64,000 bases of DNA from CBDDIP01 sp965229005 (GCA_965229005.1 CBDDIP010000002.1:3658001-3722000), one strand, 5' to 3'. Numbered from the stretch's first letter, positions 16,686 to 25,247 are shown. Notes: generated by a model from the letters alone, not told the origin. Numbers and translations are program-made.

Positions 16686-17773
16686 GAGGCCTGCCCCTTC
16701 CCTGTCGTGCCGGCTCCCGTTCCCGAACCTGCGCCCACGGCGGAGTTGACCAGTGCGACGAACTCGCGGGTCAAACGGCGTCCGGCATCGAGATCGCACG
16801 GTGCGTTCCACAGCACCGACTGCGCTTCGCGGTAGGCACCATCCACCTCGACGGTCTCGGCCATGCCGCTGGCTCCGGCCTTGTCGCGGAACGCCTGCAG
16901 CAAACCGCGTAGTTCGTCGCGTTCGTCGAGCGGCGCCTGGAAGCGACGCCGGGCTTCGGCGAGTGCGGCCTGCAGCCGATCGATGCGCTGAAGGAGCGGC
17001 TCGACGATCGCTCGTGCCGGCGACCACGGCATCGCTTCGAGCGCTGCACGGTCGTGCTCGAGCCGGATCGCTCCGACGTTCGGTACCGCCAGCGGCGGCG
17101 CCTGCTTGATCTTCTCGCGGCATCGCACCGCCAGCTCGCGCACGCCGGCCTCGTCGGCCGCCAGCCCTGCCAGCCGCTCCGGGGCGTGTTCGATGGCGGT
17201 GAGCAGTTCGGTTCGGCGACGTGAAGCCGTCTCCAGCTCCGCGCGCACGGCCGCGGCTTCCGCCGCCAGCGCAGCAAGGTCTCGGCGGGATGCGAGCTGG
17301 GTGCGGATCGACGCCAGCCGGTTGGCGTGCATCCCCAAGGTGGTGCTCAGCCGATCGGCTGCGTCGAGCTCGACCTGCACGGCGTGCGCGGCGCGGATCT
17401 CGGCGGTCGCCGTCTGCTCGATCGCGTCGAGGCGCTTGGTGACACGGCCGACGATCGCGTCGAGCAGGGTGGCTGCTTCGTCAGGTGACGCGGCGACCGC
17501 GCCGCCGAGCTCGTCGGTCAGGGGTGCGGCGGCGCGCTGGGCAGCGCCCTCGCGATCGCCTCGCGCCGCCGCGCTCTCGACGTCGACGATCCGGCTCGAG
17601 ATCGCCTTGTGGACGACGAACGCGGCGGCGACGTCGCCACGATCGCCGTCGCTGCCGATGTCTCGGGCGCGCTCATCGAGCGAGAGCAACGCGTCGGTGC
17701 GCACGCTCAGCCACTCGCGCCACTGAGCGATCCAGTGGCGGACTTCGTCGATGGAGGGCACGTTCACCGTCAT
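16682..17773 (-). CDS. Coiled-coil protein of unknown function in the PknG operon
   Basis: 363 residues from ATG 17773, overlapping the GlnH TGA by one base. The sequence is almost all charged, Ala-rich helix with long heptad stretches (for example VRAELETASRRRTELLTAIEH and neighbours, about 140-290). It ends in a Gly/Thr-rich tail. There are no Cys clusters, membrane segments or signal peptide. I do not recognise the family. Lying between the sensor pair and the kinase, and translated in a coupled way with both, it could link the membrane sensor to the kinase. That is inference only. Confidence 0.75.
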   Translation of the reverse strand: MTVNVPSIDEVRHWIAQWREWLSVRTDALLSLDERARDIGSDGDRGDVAAAFVVHKAISSRIVDVESAAARGDREGAAQRAAAPLTDELGGAVAASPDEAATLLDAIVGRVTKRLDAIEQTATAEIRAAHAVQVELDAADRLSTTLGMHANRLASIRTQLASRRDLAALAAEAAAVRAELETASRRRTELLTAIEHAPERLAGLAADEAGVRELAVRCREKIKQAPPLAVPNVGAIRLEHDRAALEAMPWSPARAIVEPLLQRIDRLQAALAEARRRFQAPLDERDELRGLLQAFRDKAGASGMAETVEVDGAYREAQSVLWNAPCDLDAGRRLTREFVALVNSAVGAGSGTGAGTTGKGQAS

Positions 17774-18792
17774 CACGGCTCCCGCCCGTAGAGCGCCGCC
17801 GGCGGGCCGTTCGACGGACCGAGGCTGGCGGTCAACCACGTGTCGTAGATCGCCTCCCAGCGGCCATCGTCACGAACCTGCTCCAGCACGCTGTTGACGA
17901 AGCGGACGAAGTCGACGTTGTCCTTGCCGATGCCGAGCCCATACGGCTCGCCGGTGAAGGCGCCGCCCACGACTTCGACGTTCGGGTCCTGTGCGGCGAA
18001 GCCAGCGAGCACCGTGTCGTCACCGGTGGTCGCGTCGGCCTGGCCCTGCTGCATGGCGACGAGGCAATCGGTGATGTCCGGCTTGCCGATCACGGAGATG
18101 CCGGCATAGTCGGGCTTGTTGATCTCGTCGATGTTCGTGCTCCCGAGCGGGGCACACACCCGGGCCTTCGCCGACACCAGGTCGGCAACGGACTCGTAAC
18201 CGGAGCCGCTCTTGACGAGCACCTTCTGGCCTGCCTGGAAGTACTCGGACGAGAACGCGATGCGCAGCCAGCGGTTGCAGTTGATCGTCATCGTGTGAGC
18301 GACGATGTCGACGCCACCGTTCTCCGGGCCGGCTTCCAGCGCAGGCAGGCGCTGCGCGTAGGTGATCACCTTGTACTCGATGTGATCGTTGATGTCGGCC
18401 TCGTCGCCGCCGAAGATCGCCAGCGCGACCTGCTTGAGCATGTCGACGTCGAACCCTTCGATGTCACCCGACTTCGAGTCGCGCGCGCCGAACAGGCGCG
18501 TGTCACCGGACACGCCGACGATGAGTCGTCCGCGCTCGAGGATGCGCGCCATCGTCGACCCCGACGGCATGTCGCCCGGCGAAGGTAGCTCGTCGATTGG
18601 CTCGTACGACCGAGTCGGGTCCTGCGCTGCCTCGTCGTCGGTGCACGTCGGCGGCGCCGGCACCGATGGCGTCGTCTCGACGGGCACCGTCACCTCGACC
18701 GCGTCGGGCAGACGAGTGTCGCCGGAGCACGCAGTGACGACGACGAGCGCCGCCGCGGCGAGCGCCGCGCCCACGATCGAGCGGCGCGTCAT
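17773..18792 (-). CDS. glnH: GlnH-like amino-acid-binding lipoprotein
   Basis: 339 residues. The signal is type II: TRRS, a hydrophobic core, then VVVTAC with lipidated Cys22. The body is a family 3 (polar amino acid) periplasmic-binding fold, with GFDVDMLKQVALAIFG, ITYAQRLPALE, DIVAHTMTIN and LGSTNIDEIN. No ABC permease or ATPase is nearby. This matches mycobacterial GlnH, which passes an Asp/Glu signal to GlnX and PknG rather than feeding a transporter. The ATGA overlap with the upstream GlnX-like gene supports that pairing. Ligand identity is inferred. Confidence 0.88.
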   Translation of the reverse strand: MTRRSIVGAALAAAALVVVTACSGDTRLPDAVEVTVPVETTPSVPAPPTCTDDEAAQDPTRSYEPIDELPSPGDMPSGSTMARILERGRLIVGVSGDTRLFGARDSKSGDIEGFDVDMLKQVALAIFGGDEADINDHIEYKVITYAQRLPALEAGPENGGVDIVAHTMTINCNRWLRIAFSSEYFQAGQKVLVKSGSGYESVADLVSAKARVCAPLGSTNIDEINKPDYAGISVIGKPDITDCLVAMQQGQADATTGDDTVLAGFAAQDPNVEVVGGAFTGEPYGLGIGKDNVDFVRFVNSVLEQVRDDGRWEAIYDTWLTASLGPSNGPPAALYGREP

Positions 18793-20075
18793 CGGTACTC
18801 CCGGATCCGTTGTCCGAAGCCGACCGCGGCAAGGACGGCCGCCAACAGACCGGTGACGATGGCGAACAGCCGCAGCGACGCAAGCGACGATCTCGAGTCG
18901 GCGAGCTGCCGATCGGCGCGACGTGACGCGTCGTCGACCACGGACGCTGTGCTGTCCGCGAACGACTCGAACGAGCTGGCCACCGTGCCGGTCTGTCCGA
19001 GGCTGGTGGCGACCGCGGCATCCCAGTCGCCGCCGTCGTCCAGGGAACGCAGTCGAGCGTGGCCGCCGGTGTACGCGGCGAAGGCCCCGTCGGGGTCGCA
19101 ATCGCATCGGGCGACGATGTCGTCGACGACCGCTGCCGACACCTTCCACTTCGCCTCGTTGGCCTGCCCGCTCCCGCGGTTGATCAACGTCAGTGCCTCC
19201 TGGGATCGAGCGTCGAAGCCGGCGGCGCGCGCCTGCGCGGTGATGTCCGCTTGCAGCAGTGGCCCATCGACCGCGGTGTCGGCGTCGTTGACCGCGGCGC
19301 TCTGCGCCGTGCCGCCTGCGACGAGGAGCACGAGCACGCCGAGCGCGGCAAGTACGACGGGCACGTTCACCCAGCGCCGGAACCGCAACGCCATCCACAC
19401 GGCGCCGAGTGCCAGCACGCCGAACAGCACCCAACCGACGAGCTGCAGCCAGACCCCGGCGCGGTGCGCTTCGGCCAGGCGATCGTTGACCTGTCGACGT
19501 TGCGAGTCCTCGACGGCTCGCAACGTGGCGACGATGTTCGGCACCGCGACGCCGTCGGCGCCGACCTGATCGTTGACGACGATCGCGTTCGCCTGACGCT
19601 GGTACGCCGCGCCGACCTGGAAGCCCTGGCGGTTGTTGGCACGCGCCTGCTCGACCAGTCCCACGTACGAGCTGAGCAAACGGCTGCCTTCCGCGAGCAG
19701 CGCAGCGTCGGCGCCGCCGACGCGGTTGGCCACGGCGACCATGCCGTTGCTGGCGCGGTCGACCTCGTCGAGGTAGGCGGTGCGCTGCGCAGGGTCCTCT
19801 TCGCCACCGACGAGGTACGACGAGCTGGCGATGGCGTCGGCACGGACGACGGCGACGCGCACGTCCTGCACGGCGATGAGCTGCTGCGCCGCCGTGCGTG
19901 CGTCGGCCAACGCGCTCGACCGCCGACCGACGCCGTAGCCACCGGCAAGGGCGAGCACGATGGCCAGCACCACCGACACCGCCTGGAACCAACGCAACCG
20001 GGTGAGCGTCGACGAGGCGGCGTTGGCGGACCCAAACCGACCCAGCCCGCGACCGAGCCGGGCGACGAACTGCAT
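18789..20075 (-). CDS. glnX: GlnX-like four-helix membrane sensor
   Basis: 428 residues from ATG 20075, close to M. tuberculosis GlnX in length. Membrane segments lie near 28-50, 207-231, 236-258 and 400-422. This leaves two extracytoplasmic helical domains (about 51-206 and 259-399) with chemoreceptor-like repeats. The layout fits GlnX, which receives the GlnH-ligand complex and relays to PknG. It is the first gene of the seven-gene operon and is divergent from an aminotransferase gene. The assignment rests on topology and neighbours rather than on strong sequence motifs. Confidence 0.8.
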   Translation of the reverse strand: MQFVARLGRGLGRFGSANAASSTLTRLRWFQAVSVVLAIVLALAGGYGVGRRSSALADARTAAQQLIAVQDVRVAVVRADAIASSSYLVGGEEDPAQRTAYLDEVDRASNGMVAVANRVGGADAALLAEGSRLLSSYVGLVEQARANNRQGFQVGAAYQRQANAIVVNDQVGADGVAVPNIVATLRAVEDSQRRQVNDRLAEAHRAGVWLQLVGWVLFGVLALGAVWMALRFRRWVNVPVVLAALGVLVLLVAGGTAQSAAVNDADTAVDGPLLQADITAQARAAGFDARSQEALTLINRGSGQANEAKWKVSAAVVDDIVARCDCDPDGAFAAYTGGHARLRSLDDGGDWDAAVATSLGQTGTVASSFESFADSTASVVDDASRRADRQLADSRSSLASLRLFAIVTGLLAAVLAAVGFGQRIREYR

Positions 20076-20094
20076 CGCCGCCGGCTGGTTGGCA

Positions 20095-20104
20095 GGAACG
20101 TTCC
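20095..20104. promoter_or_regulatory. GGAACGTTCC palindrome in divergent promoter
   Basis: A perfect 10-base palindrome lies 20 bases upstream of the GlnX-like start and 61 bases upstream of the aminotransferase start. It is a possible operator for either gene. A 10-base palindrome can occur by chance, so this is weak. Confidence 0.3.
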
Positions 20105-20165
20105 GCGCTGGGTCTGTGCCGATCTGGCGAGTGTACGCAAGAGGCCCACGGCTACGGTCGCCGCC

Positions 20166-21377
20166 ATGCCCAGTGCGTTCCTCCACCCCTTCGCCAAGCC
20201 CACCCGTGAGACCTTCATCCCCATCGTGCGTGGCGAGGGCGCACTCGTCTTCACGGCCGACGGGCAGGAGCTGGTCGACGGCATGGCCAGCCTCTGGTAC
20301 TGCGCCGTCGGGCACGGCCGCACCGAGATCGCCGACGCGGTGGCCCGTCAGCTGAGCACGCTCGCGGCGTACTCGTGCTTCGACCCGTTCACCAACGAGC
20401 CGGCCGAGCAGCTGGCCGCCGAGCTGCACACGATCGCACCGATGGAGGACTCGCGCGTCTTCTTCTGCTCGTCGGGCAGCGAGTCGGTCGACACGGCGAT
20501 GAAGCTCGCCCGCGTGGCTCACGTGCAGGCCGGGCAGCCGCAACGAACGCTGATCATCTCCCGCACGCGTGGCTACCACGGTGTCGCGTACGGCGGCACG
20601 AGCGCACAGGGCATCGCCCCGAACCGCGAGCACTTCGGGCCGTTCGTCGGCGACGTCGTGCAGGTTCCCGCCGATGATCTCGAAGCCATCGCCTCGTTGA
20701 TGGCCGAGCGCGGCAACGAGGTGGCCGCGGTGATCACCGAGCCCGTGCAGGGTGCGGCCGGCATCTTCCCGCCGACCGAGGGCTACCTCGCCGGACTGCG
20801 CCGACTCTGCGACCAGCACGGCGCCTACCTGATCTTCGACGAGGTGATCACCGGTTACGGTCGTCTCGGCTCGTGGTTCGCTGCTCATCACTTCGACGTC
20901 CGCCCCGACCTCGTCACCTTCGCCAAGGCGGTCACGTCCGGCTACCAGCCGCTCGGCGGCGTGTTCGTCGGCCCGGCGCCGCGTGCCGCGCTCGAGTCGA
21001 ATCCCGACTTCTTCCTGCGCCACGGGTTCACCTACAGCGGCCATCCGGCGGCCTGCGCGGCAGGCTTGGCCAACCTGGCGATCATCCGCCGTGAGGGTCT
21101 GGTGGAGCGGGCCACGCACGTCGGCGAGCGGCTGGCTGCCGGTCTCCAGGCGCTCGCGTCCGACGGTGTCATCGACCATGCCCGGGGCGAGGGCGCTATG
21201 TGGGCTGCCGGGCTGCGCACCGATCAGAACGCGGTGGCCGTGCGTGACCGGATGCTCGAGCTCGGCGTGATCACGCGTGCGATCAACACCGATTCGTTGA
21301 CGTTCTGCCCGCCGCTCGTGATCAGCGACGAGCACATCGATCGGATCGTGGACACCCTGAGCACCGCCCTGACCTGA
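20166..21377 (+). CDS. Class III omega-aminotransferase
   Basis: 403 residues from ATG 20166. Fold type I PLP marks: SSGSESVDTAMKLAR (phosphate cup), EPVQGAAGIFPP, IFDEVITGYGRLG with the PLP-binding Asp, and FAKAVTSGYQPLGG with the Schiff-base Lys. It belongs to the omega-amino acid/beta-alanine:pyruvate or adenosylmethionine-type group and is slightly short (typically 430-460) because the N-terminus is trimmed. It probably moves amino groups from an amine or omega-amino acid to pyruvate or a keto acid. It is divergent from the sensor operon. Confidence 0.9.
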   Translation: MPSAFLHPFAKPTRETFIPIVRGEGALVFTADGQELVDGMASLWYCAVGHGRTEIADAVARQLSTLAAYSCFDPFTNEPAEQLAAELHTIAPMEDSRVFFCSSGSESVDTAMKLARVAHVQAGQPQRTLIISRTRGYHGVAYGGTSAQGIAPNREHFGPFVGDVVQVPADDLEAIASLMAERGNEVAAVITEPVQGAAGIFPPTEGYLAGLRRLCDQHGAYLIFDEVITGYGRLGSWFAAHHFDVRPDLVTFAKAVTSGYQPLGGVFVGPAPRAALESNPDFFLRHGFTYSGHPAACAAGLANLAIIRREGLVERATHVGERLAAGLQALASDGVIDHARGEGAMWAAGLRTDQNAVAVRDRMLELGVITRAINTDSLTFCPPLVISDEHIDRIVDTLSTALT

Positions 21378-21398
21378 GGCCCCTTTTCGTGAAACGGT

Positions 21399-21428
21399 TT
21401 GACGGGTCGTGGAATACCCGACTAACTT
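21399..21428 (+). promoter_or_regulatory. Sigma70-type promoter for the ABC transporter operon
   Basis: TTGACG (21399-21404) and TAACTT (21423-21428) are separated by 18 bases. Transcription would begin near 21435, giving a leader of about 74 bases before the ATG at 21509. Confidence 0.55.
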
Positions 21429-21433
21429 GATCG

Positions 21434-21462
21434 GCATTGCGGGCAATCGAAGCCCGCGATGC
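21434..21462 (+). other. Leader hairpin upstream of the ABC transporter operon
   Basis: GCATTGCGGGC pairs with GCCCGCGATGC across a 7-base loop: an 11-bp stem with one G-U pair, at the 5' end of the predicted transcript. It may stabilise the mRNA or serve regulation. It is not a riboswitch I recognise. Confidence 0.5.
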
Positions 21463-21508
21463 GAGCCGGAACCCCTCCCGGCCGCTCTCACCGATCCAAG
21501 GGTCTTCC

Positions 21509-22663
21509 ATGCTCTCCCGACGCCACCTGTTCGCCGCCTCCACACTGCTCGCCTCGCTCGTCCTCGGCGCGTGTGGGAGCGACGGCGACTCGACCTCGGC
21601 CACTCAGGCGCCCGGCACCCAGGCTCCCGGCACGGTCGCTCCCGGCGACTCCACTGCCCCCGGCACCGACCCGACCGGCACGCAGCCGGCAGCCACCGAC
21701 CCGGTGTCGACCGATCCGGTCACACTGCGCCTCGGCTACTTCCCCAACATCACCCACGCTCCGGCGCTCGTCGGCGTGCAGGACGGCATCTTCGAGGATG
21801 CCCTCGCCGACAACGTCACGCTGAAGACATCCACGTTCAACGCCGGCCCGGAAGCCATCGAGGCGTTGTTCGCCGATGCCATCGACGCAACCTTCATCGG
21901 GCCGAACCCGGCGATCAACGCCTACGTCAAGTCGAAGGGTGACGCACTGCGCATCGTCTCCGGCTCCACCTCGGGAGGCGCCTTCCTCGTCGTCAAGCCG
22001 GAGATCAACGGTCCTGCCGACCTCAAGGGAAAGAAGCTCGCCTCACCGCAGCTCGGCGGCACGCAGGACGTGGCGCTGCGCTCGTGGCTGAAGGACAACG
22101 GTCTGGAGACCGACACCAGCGGCGGTGGCGACGTGTCGATCGTGCCGCAGGAGAACGGCGCCACGCTCGACGCGTTCAAGGCGGGCGAGATCGACGGTGC
22201 CTGGTTGCCCGAGCCGTGGGCCACCCGCTTGATCCAGGAGGGCGGCGCGAAGGTGCTCGTCGACGAGCGCGACCTGTGGCCCGACGGCAAGTTCGTCACC
22301 ACGCACCTCATCGTCTCGAAGAGCTTCCTCGACCAGCACCCCGATGTCGTCAAGCAGCTCATCGCCGGCGAGATCGACACCATCGACTTCATCGCCGCCA
22401 ACCCCGCCGAAGCGCAGACCGCAGCCAACGACCAGATCGAATCGATCACCCAGAAGCGTCTGAAGGACGAGGTGATCAGCGCGGCGTGGGAGAACCTCAC
22501 GTTCACGTGGGATCCGGTGGCCAGCTCGCTCATCACGTCGGCGGATCGGGCCACCTCGGTCGGCTTGCTCGACAAGGTCGACCTGAACGGGATCTACGAC
22601 TTGACGTTGCTCAACGAAGTGCTCACCGAACGTGGGCTGCCAGAAGTGAAGGGACTCACGTGA
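21509..22663 (+). CDS. ABC transporter substrate-binding lipoprotein (sulfonate/nitrate/taurine type)
   Basis: 384 residues from ATG 21509 (MLSRRHLF), chosen for the signal peptide ending in the lipobox LVLGAC with Cys22. A Thr/Pro/Ala-rich spacer (about 30-70) follows. The mature domain has LRLGYFPNITHAPALVG, NPAINAYVKSKG, GGAFLVVKPEI and DGAWLPEPWATRL, typical of the SsuA/TauA/NrtA family. It captures an anionic or sulfur/nitrogen solute outside the membrane. GTGA overlap with the ATPase gene. Confidence 0.88.
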   Translation: MLSRRHLFAASTLLASLVLGACGSDGDSTSATQAPGTQAPGTVAPGDSTAPGTDPTGTQPAATDPVSTDPVTLRLGYFPNITHAPALVGVQDGIFEDALADNVTLKTSTFNAGPEAIEALFADAIDATFIGPNPAINAYVKSKGDALRIVSGSTSGGAFLVVKPEINGPADLKGKKLASPQLGGTQDVALRSWLKDNGLETDTSGGGDVSIVPQENGATLDAFKAGEIDGAWLPEPWATRLIQEGGAKVLVDERDLWPDGKFVTTHLIVSKSFLDQHPDVVKQLIAGEIDTIDFIAANPAEAQTAANDQIESITQKRLKDEVISAAWENLTFTWDPVASSLITSADRATSVGLLDKVDLNGIYDLTLLNEVLTERGLPEVKGLT

Positions 22664-23451
22664 CGGTCACAGACGATCGACAGATCATCGAAACCCCAGC
22701 GAGGCGCACGGCTCCGGCCGTGCGCCTCGACGGCGTTTCCAAGGTGTACCGCAGCGGCCGCAAACAGGTCGCTGCGCTCGACCGCGTCAGCCTCGAGGTG
22801 CCCGCCGGGAGCTTCACGTGCATCGTCGGTGCTTCGGGCTGCGGCAAGAGCACGCTGCTGAACCTGCTCGCCGGCCTGGACACGCCCACGTCGGGCACCG
22901 TCGAGGTGCAGGGCCGCACCGGCCTGATGTTCCAGGAGTCAGCGCTGTTTCCGTGGCTGTCGGTCGCCGACAACGTCGCGCTGCCACTGAAGCTGCGCCA
23001 CGTCGGCCGCGACGAGCGCAGCGCACGGGTCGACGAGCTGCTGCGTCTGGTGCACCTGAGCGACTTCGCCGGTCGCCGTCCGCACGAGCTGTCTGGCGGC
23101 ATGCGCCAACGAGTCGCGTTGGCGCGGGCACTCGCCCAGGACGCCGACGTGCTGCTGATGGACGAGCCGTTCGGCGCGTTGGATGCGATGACCCGCGACG
23201 TGCTGCACGACGAGCTCGAGCGGATCTGGCAGGCGACCGGCACGACGATCGTGTTCGTCACGCACAACGTGCGCGAGGCCGCCCGCCTGGGCGACAACGT
23301 CGTGCTGCTGTCCAGCCGTCCGGGTCGCGTCGCCGCGACCTTCCCGGTCGAGCTCGAACGGCCGCGCCGCATCGAGGACGCGGGCGTCGGCTCACTCGCC
23401 GCGGAGATCACCAACCGCTTGCGCCAGGAGGTGGCGCTCCATGCCCGCTGA
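22660..23451 (+). CDS. ABC transporter ATP-binding protein (SsuB/TauB type)
   Basis: 263 residues from GTG 22660, overlapping the previous stop by 4 bases. Nucleotide-binding motifs: Walker A GASGCGKST, Q-loop MFQESALFPWL, signature LSGGMRQR, Walker B LLMDEPFGALD, H-loop VTHNVREA. SsuB/TauB/NrtD-type ATPases power import of sulfonates, taurine, nitrate or related compounds. The next gene, the permease, overlaps the end by 11 bases. Confidence 0.92.
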   Translation: MTVTDDRQIIETPARRTAPAVRLDGVSKVYRSGRKQVAALDRVSLEVPAGSFTCIVGASGCGKSTLLNLLAGLDTPTSGTVEVQGRTGLMFQESALFPWLSVADNVALPLKLRHVGRDERSARVDELLRLVHLSDFAGRRPHELSGGMRQRVALARALAQDADVLLMDEPFGALDAMTRDVLHDELERIWQATGTTIVFVTHNVREAARLGDNVVLLSSRPGRVAATFPVELERPRRIEDAGVGSLAAEITNRLRQEVALHAR

Positions 23452-24352
23452 CGTTCATCACGAGCTCGCCGAGGCAGACGCCGACGAGATCCTCGAGCAG
23501 GCACACCACCAGTTGGCAACCGAGATCGCCGGCCTCGACGCACTCGAGGAGGAGCCCGAGCCCGAGCACGCGTTCATCGCTCGCGCATGGTCCGTCGTGT
23601 GGCCCAAGTTGGCCGCGATCGCACTGGCGATCTTCGCCTGGCAAGCGGTCGTCTGGACGGGGTGGCGCAAGGAGTTCATCCTCCCCTCCCCGTTCACGGT
23701 GCTCGACGTGTTCTGGCACTCGCTGTTCGAGGGCGCCACGTGGGAAGCGATCGCCACCACGATGCGCCGCGCCGTCACCGGCTTCTCGATCGCGTTGATC
23801 ATCGGCACGGTGCTCGGTCTCGCCGTGTGCACGTTCAACGTCGTTCGTCGCGCCGTCGGCTCGCTGATCACGGGCCTGCAGACGATGCCGTCGGTCGCAT
23901 GGTTCCCGCTGGCGCTGGTGCTCTTCAAGCTCAGCGAAGGTGCGATCTTCTTCGTCATCGTGCTCGGCGCTGCGCCATCGATCGCCAACGGGTTGATCAA
24001 CGGTGTCGACCACATCCCGCCGCTGCTGCTGCGCGCCGGACGAGTGCTCGGCACCAACCGATTGACGCAGCTGCGTCACGTCGTCGTACCGGCTGCGCTG
24101 CCCTCGTTCGTCGGCGGCCTGAAGCAGGGTTGGGCGTTCGCCTGGCGCAGCCTGCTCGCCGGTGAGCTGCTGGTGATCGTGGCCAACAAGCCATCGATCG
24201 GCAGTCGGCTCGACTTCGATCGGCAGTTCAGCGACTACCCCTCGATGATGGCGATGATGCTCGTCATCCTGATCATCGGCATCCTCATCGACGGGCTGGT
24301 CTTCACGCAGCTCGACCGCACCATCCGTCGCCGCCGCGGCGTGCTCGCCTGA
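23441..24352 (+). CDS. ABC transporter permease (SsuC/TauC type)
   Basis: 303 residues from ATG 23441. A long acidic, helical cytoplasmic N-terminus (about 1-45) precedes five to six membrane helices. The EAA loop lies around RAGRVLGTNRLTQLRHVVVPAALPSF. The family is BPD_transp_1, SsuC/TauC group. The acidic extension is unusual for this family. With the binding protein and ATPase it forms a complete importer; the substrate is inferred to be a sulfonate or related anion, partly because the siroheme gene cobA follows. Confidence 0.9.
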   Translation: MPADVHHELAEADADEILEQAHHQLATEIAGLDALEEEPEPEHAFIARAWSVVWPKLAAIALAIFAWQAVVWTGWRKEFILPSPFTVLDVFWHSLFEGATWEAIATTMRRAVTGFSIALIIGTVLGLAVCTFNVVRRAVGSLITGLQTMPSVAWFPLALVLFKLSEGAIFFVIVLGAAPSIANGLINGVDHIPPLLLRAGRVLGTNRLTQLRHVVVPAALPSFVGGLKQGWAFAWRSLLAGELLVIVANKPSIGSRLDFDRQFSDYPSMMAMMLVILIIGILIDGLVFTQLDRTIRRRRGVLA

Positions 24353-24384
24353 CCGCTGATCAGGTCGCAGTTCAGAGCTCGACC

Positions 24385-24481
24385 GTGGAGGGTTCGACGT
24401 CCACCCGGGCGAACGCGAGACCCTCCAAGCCGTTCGAGTGGAGGGTTCCGAGCCCACCCGGGAGCGCACGAAAGCCTCCAC
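24385..24481. repeat. Two diverged copies of the 53-bp repeat
   Basis: GTGGAGGG cores begin at 24385 and 24438, 53 bases apart, and end CCCTCCAA (24428) and GCCTCCAC (24481). Each core is 44 bases, the same core length and period as the array at 11076-11340. The central CCACCCGGG is kept, while the rest has diverged. They lie between the permease stop and the cobA start. Confidence 0.8.
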
Positions 24482-24503
24482 TCCGATCGGTAGCCTCCGC
24501 CAC

Positions 24504-25223
24504 GTGACCGTGTACCTGGTGGGCGCCGGGCCCGGCGACCCGAAGCTGATCACCGTGCGCGGGGCCGAGCTGCTGCGCTCGTGCGACGTGGTCGTGCACG
24601 ATCGGCTCAGCGGCAGCGCGCTGCTCGAGCTCGTGCCCTCGACCGCAGAGGTGGTCAACGTCGGCAAGGCACCGGGCAACGCGACGATGGAACAGGCCGA
24701 CATCAACGCACTGCTCGTCGAGCGCGGGCTTGCCGGTCTGGACGTCGTGCGGCTGAAGGGTGGCGATCCGTTCGTGTTCGCACGCGGTGCCGAGGAGGCA
24801 CTCGCGCTCGCGGAGGCAGGGGTGCCGTTCGAGATCGTGCCCGGGGTGACGTCTGCGATCGCCGCGCCCGCGGCCGCGGGCATCCCGGTGACGATGCGCA
24901 GCGAGGTGCTGTCGTTCACGGTCGTCACCGGACACGAGTCGCCGAGCACCGACGGCACACCGGCGAGCATCGACTGGGATGCGATCGCCTCCACGGGCGG
25001 GACGATCGTGATCCTGATGGCCGCCGCGCGAATGGTCGAGATCGCCGAACGGCTGCAGCGCGGCGGTCTGGCGGCCGACACCCCGGTCGCGGCGATCCGC
25101 TGGGCGACGACCGATCGTCAAGAGGTCGTACGCGGCACGCTCGCCACCGTTGCAGCGATGGACATCAAGTCACCGTCAACGGTCGTCGTCAGCTCCCTCG
25201 CCGCCGTCGACCTGCTCGCGTAG
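24504..25223 (+). CDS. cobA: Uroporphyrinogen-III C-methyltransferase
   Basis: 239 residues from GTG 24504; a longer frame would translate the repeat DNA. Motifs: VYLVGAGPGDPKLIT (SAM-binding), DVVVHDRLSG, LKGGDPFVFARGAEE and PGVTSAIAAPAAAGIPVT. The enzyme methylates uroporphyrinogen III at C2 and C7 to give precorrin-2, feeding siroheme and cobalamin. It is the stand-alone CobA form without the CysG oxidase/chelatase domain. Placement after a sulfonate-type importer suggests siroheme for sulfite or nitrite reductase; the window's B12 enzymes also depend on this branch. Confidence 0.93.
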   Translation: MTVYLVGAGPGDPKLITVRGAELLRSCDVVVHDRLSGSALLELVPSTAEVVNVGKAPGNATMEQADINALLVERGLAGLDVVRLKGGDPFVFARGAEEALALAEAGVPFEIVPGVTSAIAAPAAAGIPVTMRSEVLSFTVVTGHESPSTDGTPASIDWDAIASTGGTIVILMAAARMVEIAERLQRGGLAADTPVAAIRWATTDRQEVVRGTLATVAAMDIKSPSTVVVSSLAAVDLLA

Positions 25224-25247
25224 AGCTCCCGCTCAGAAGTCCGTGTC

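Noticed and set aside
20076..21545. A longer GlnX-like frame reaching 918 residues
   Set aside because: The extra part is antisense to the aminotransferase gene, which has clear PLP motifs.
22084..22659. Extended open frame upstream of the ABC ATPase start
   Set aside because: It is an out-of-frame shadow of the substrate-binding protein gene; the GTG at 22660 overlaps that gene's stop in the usual way.
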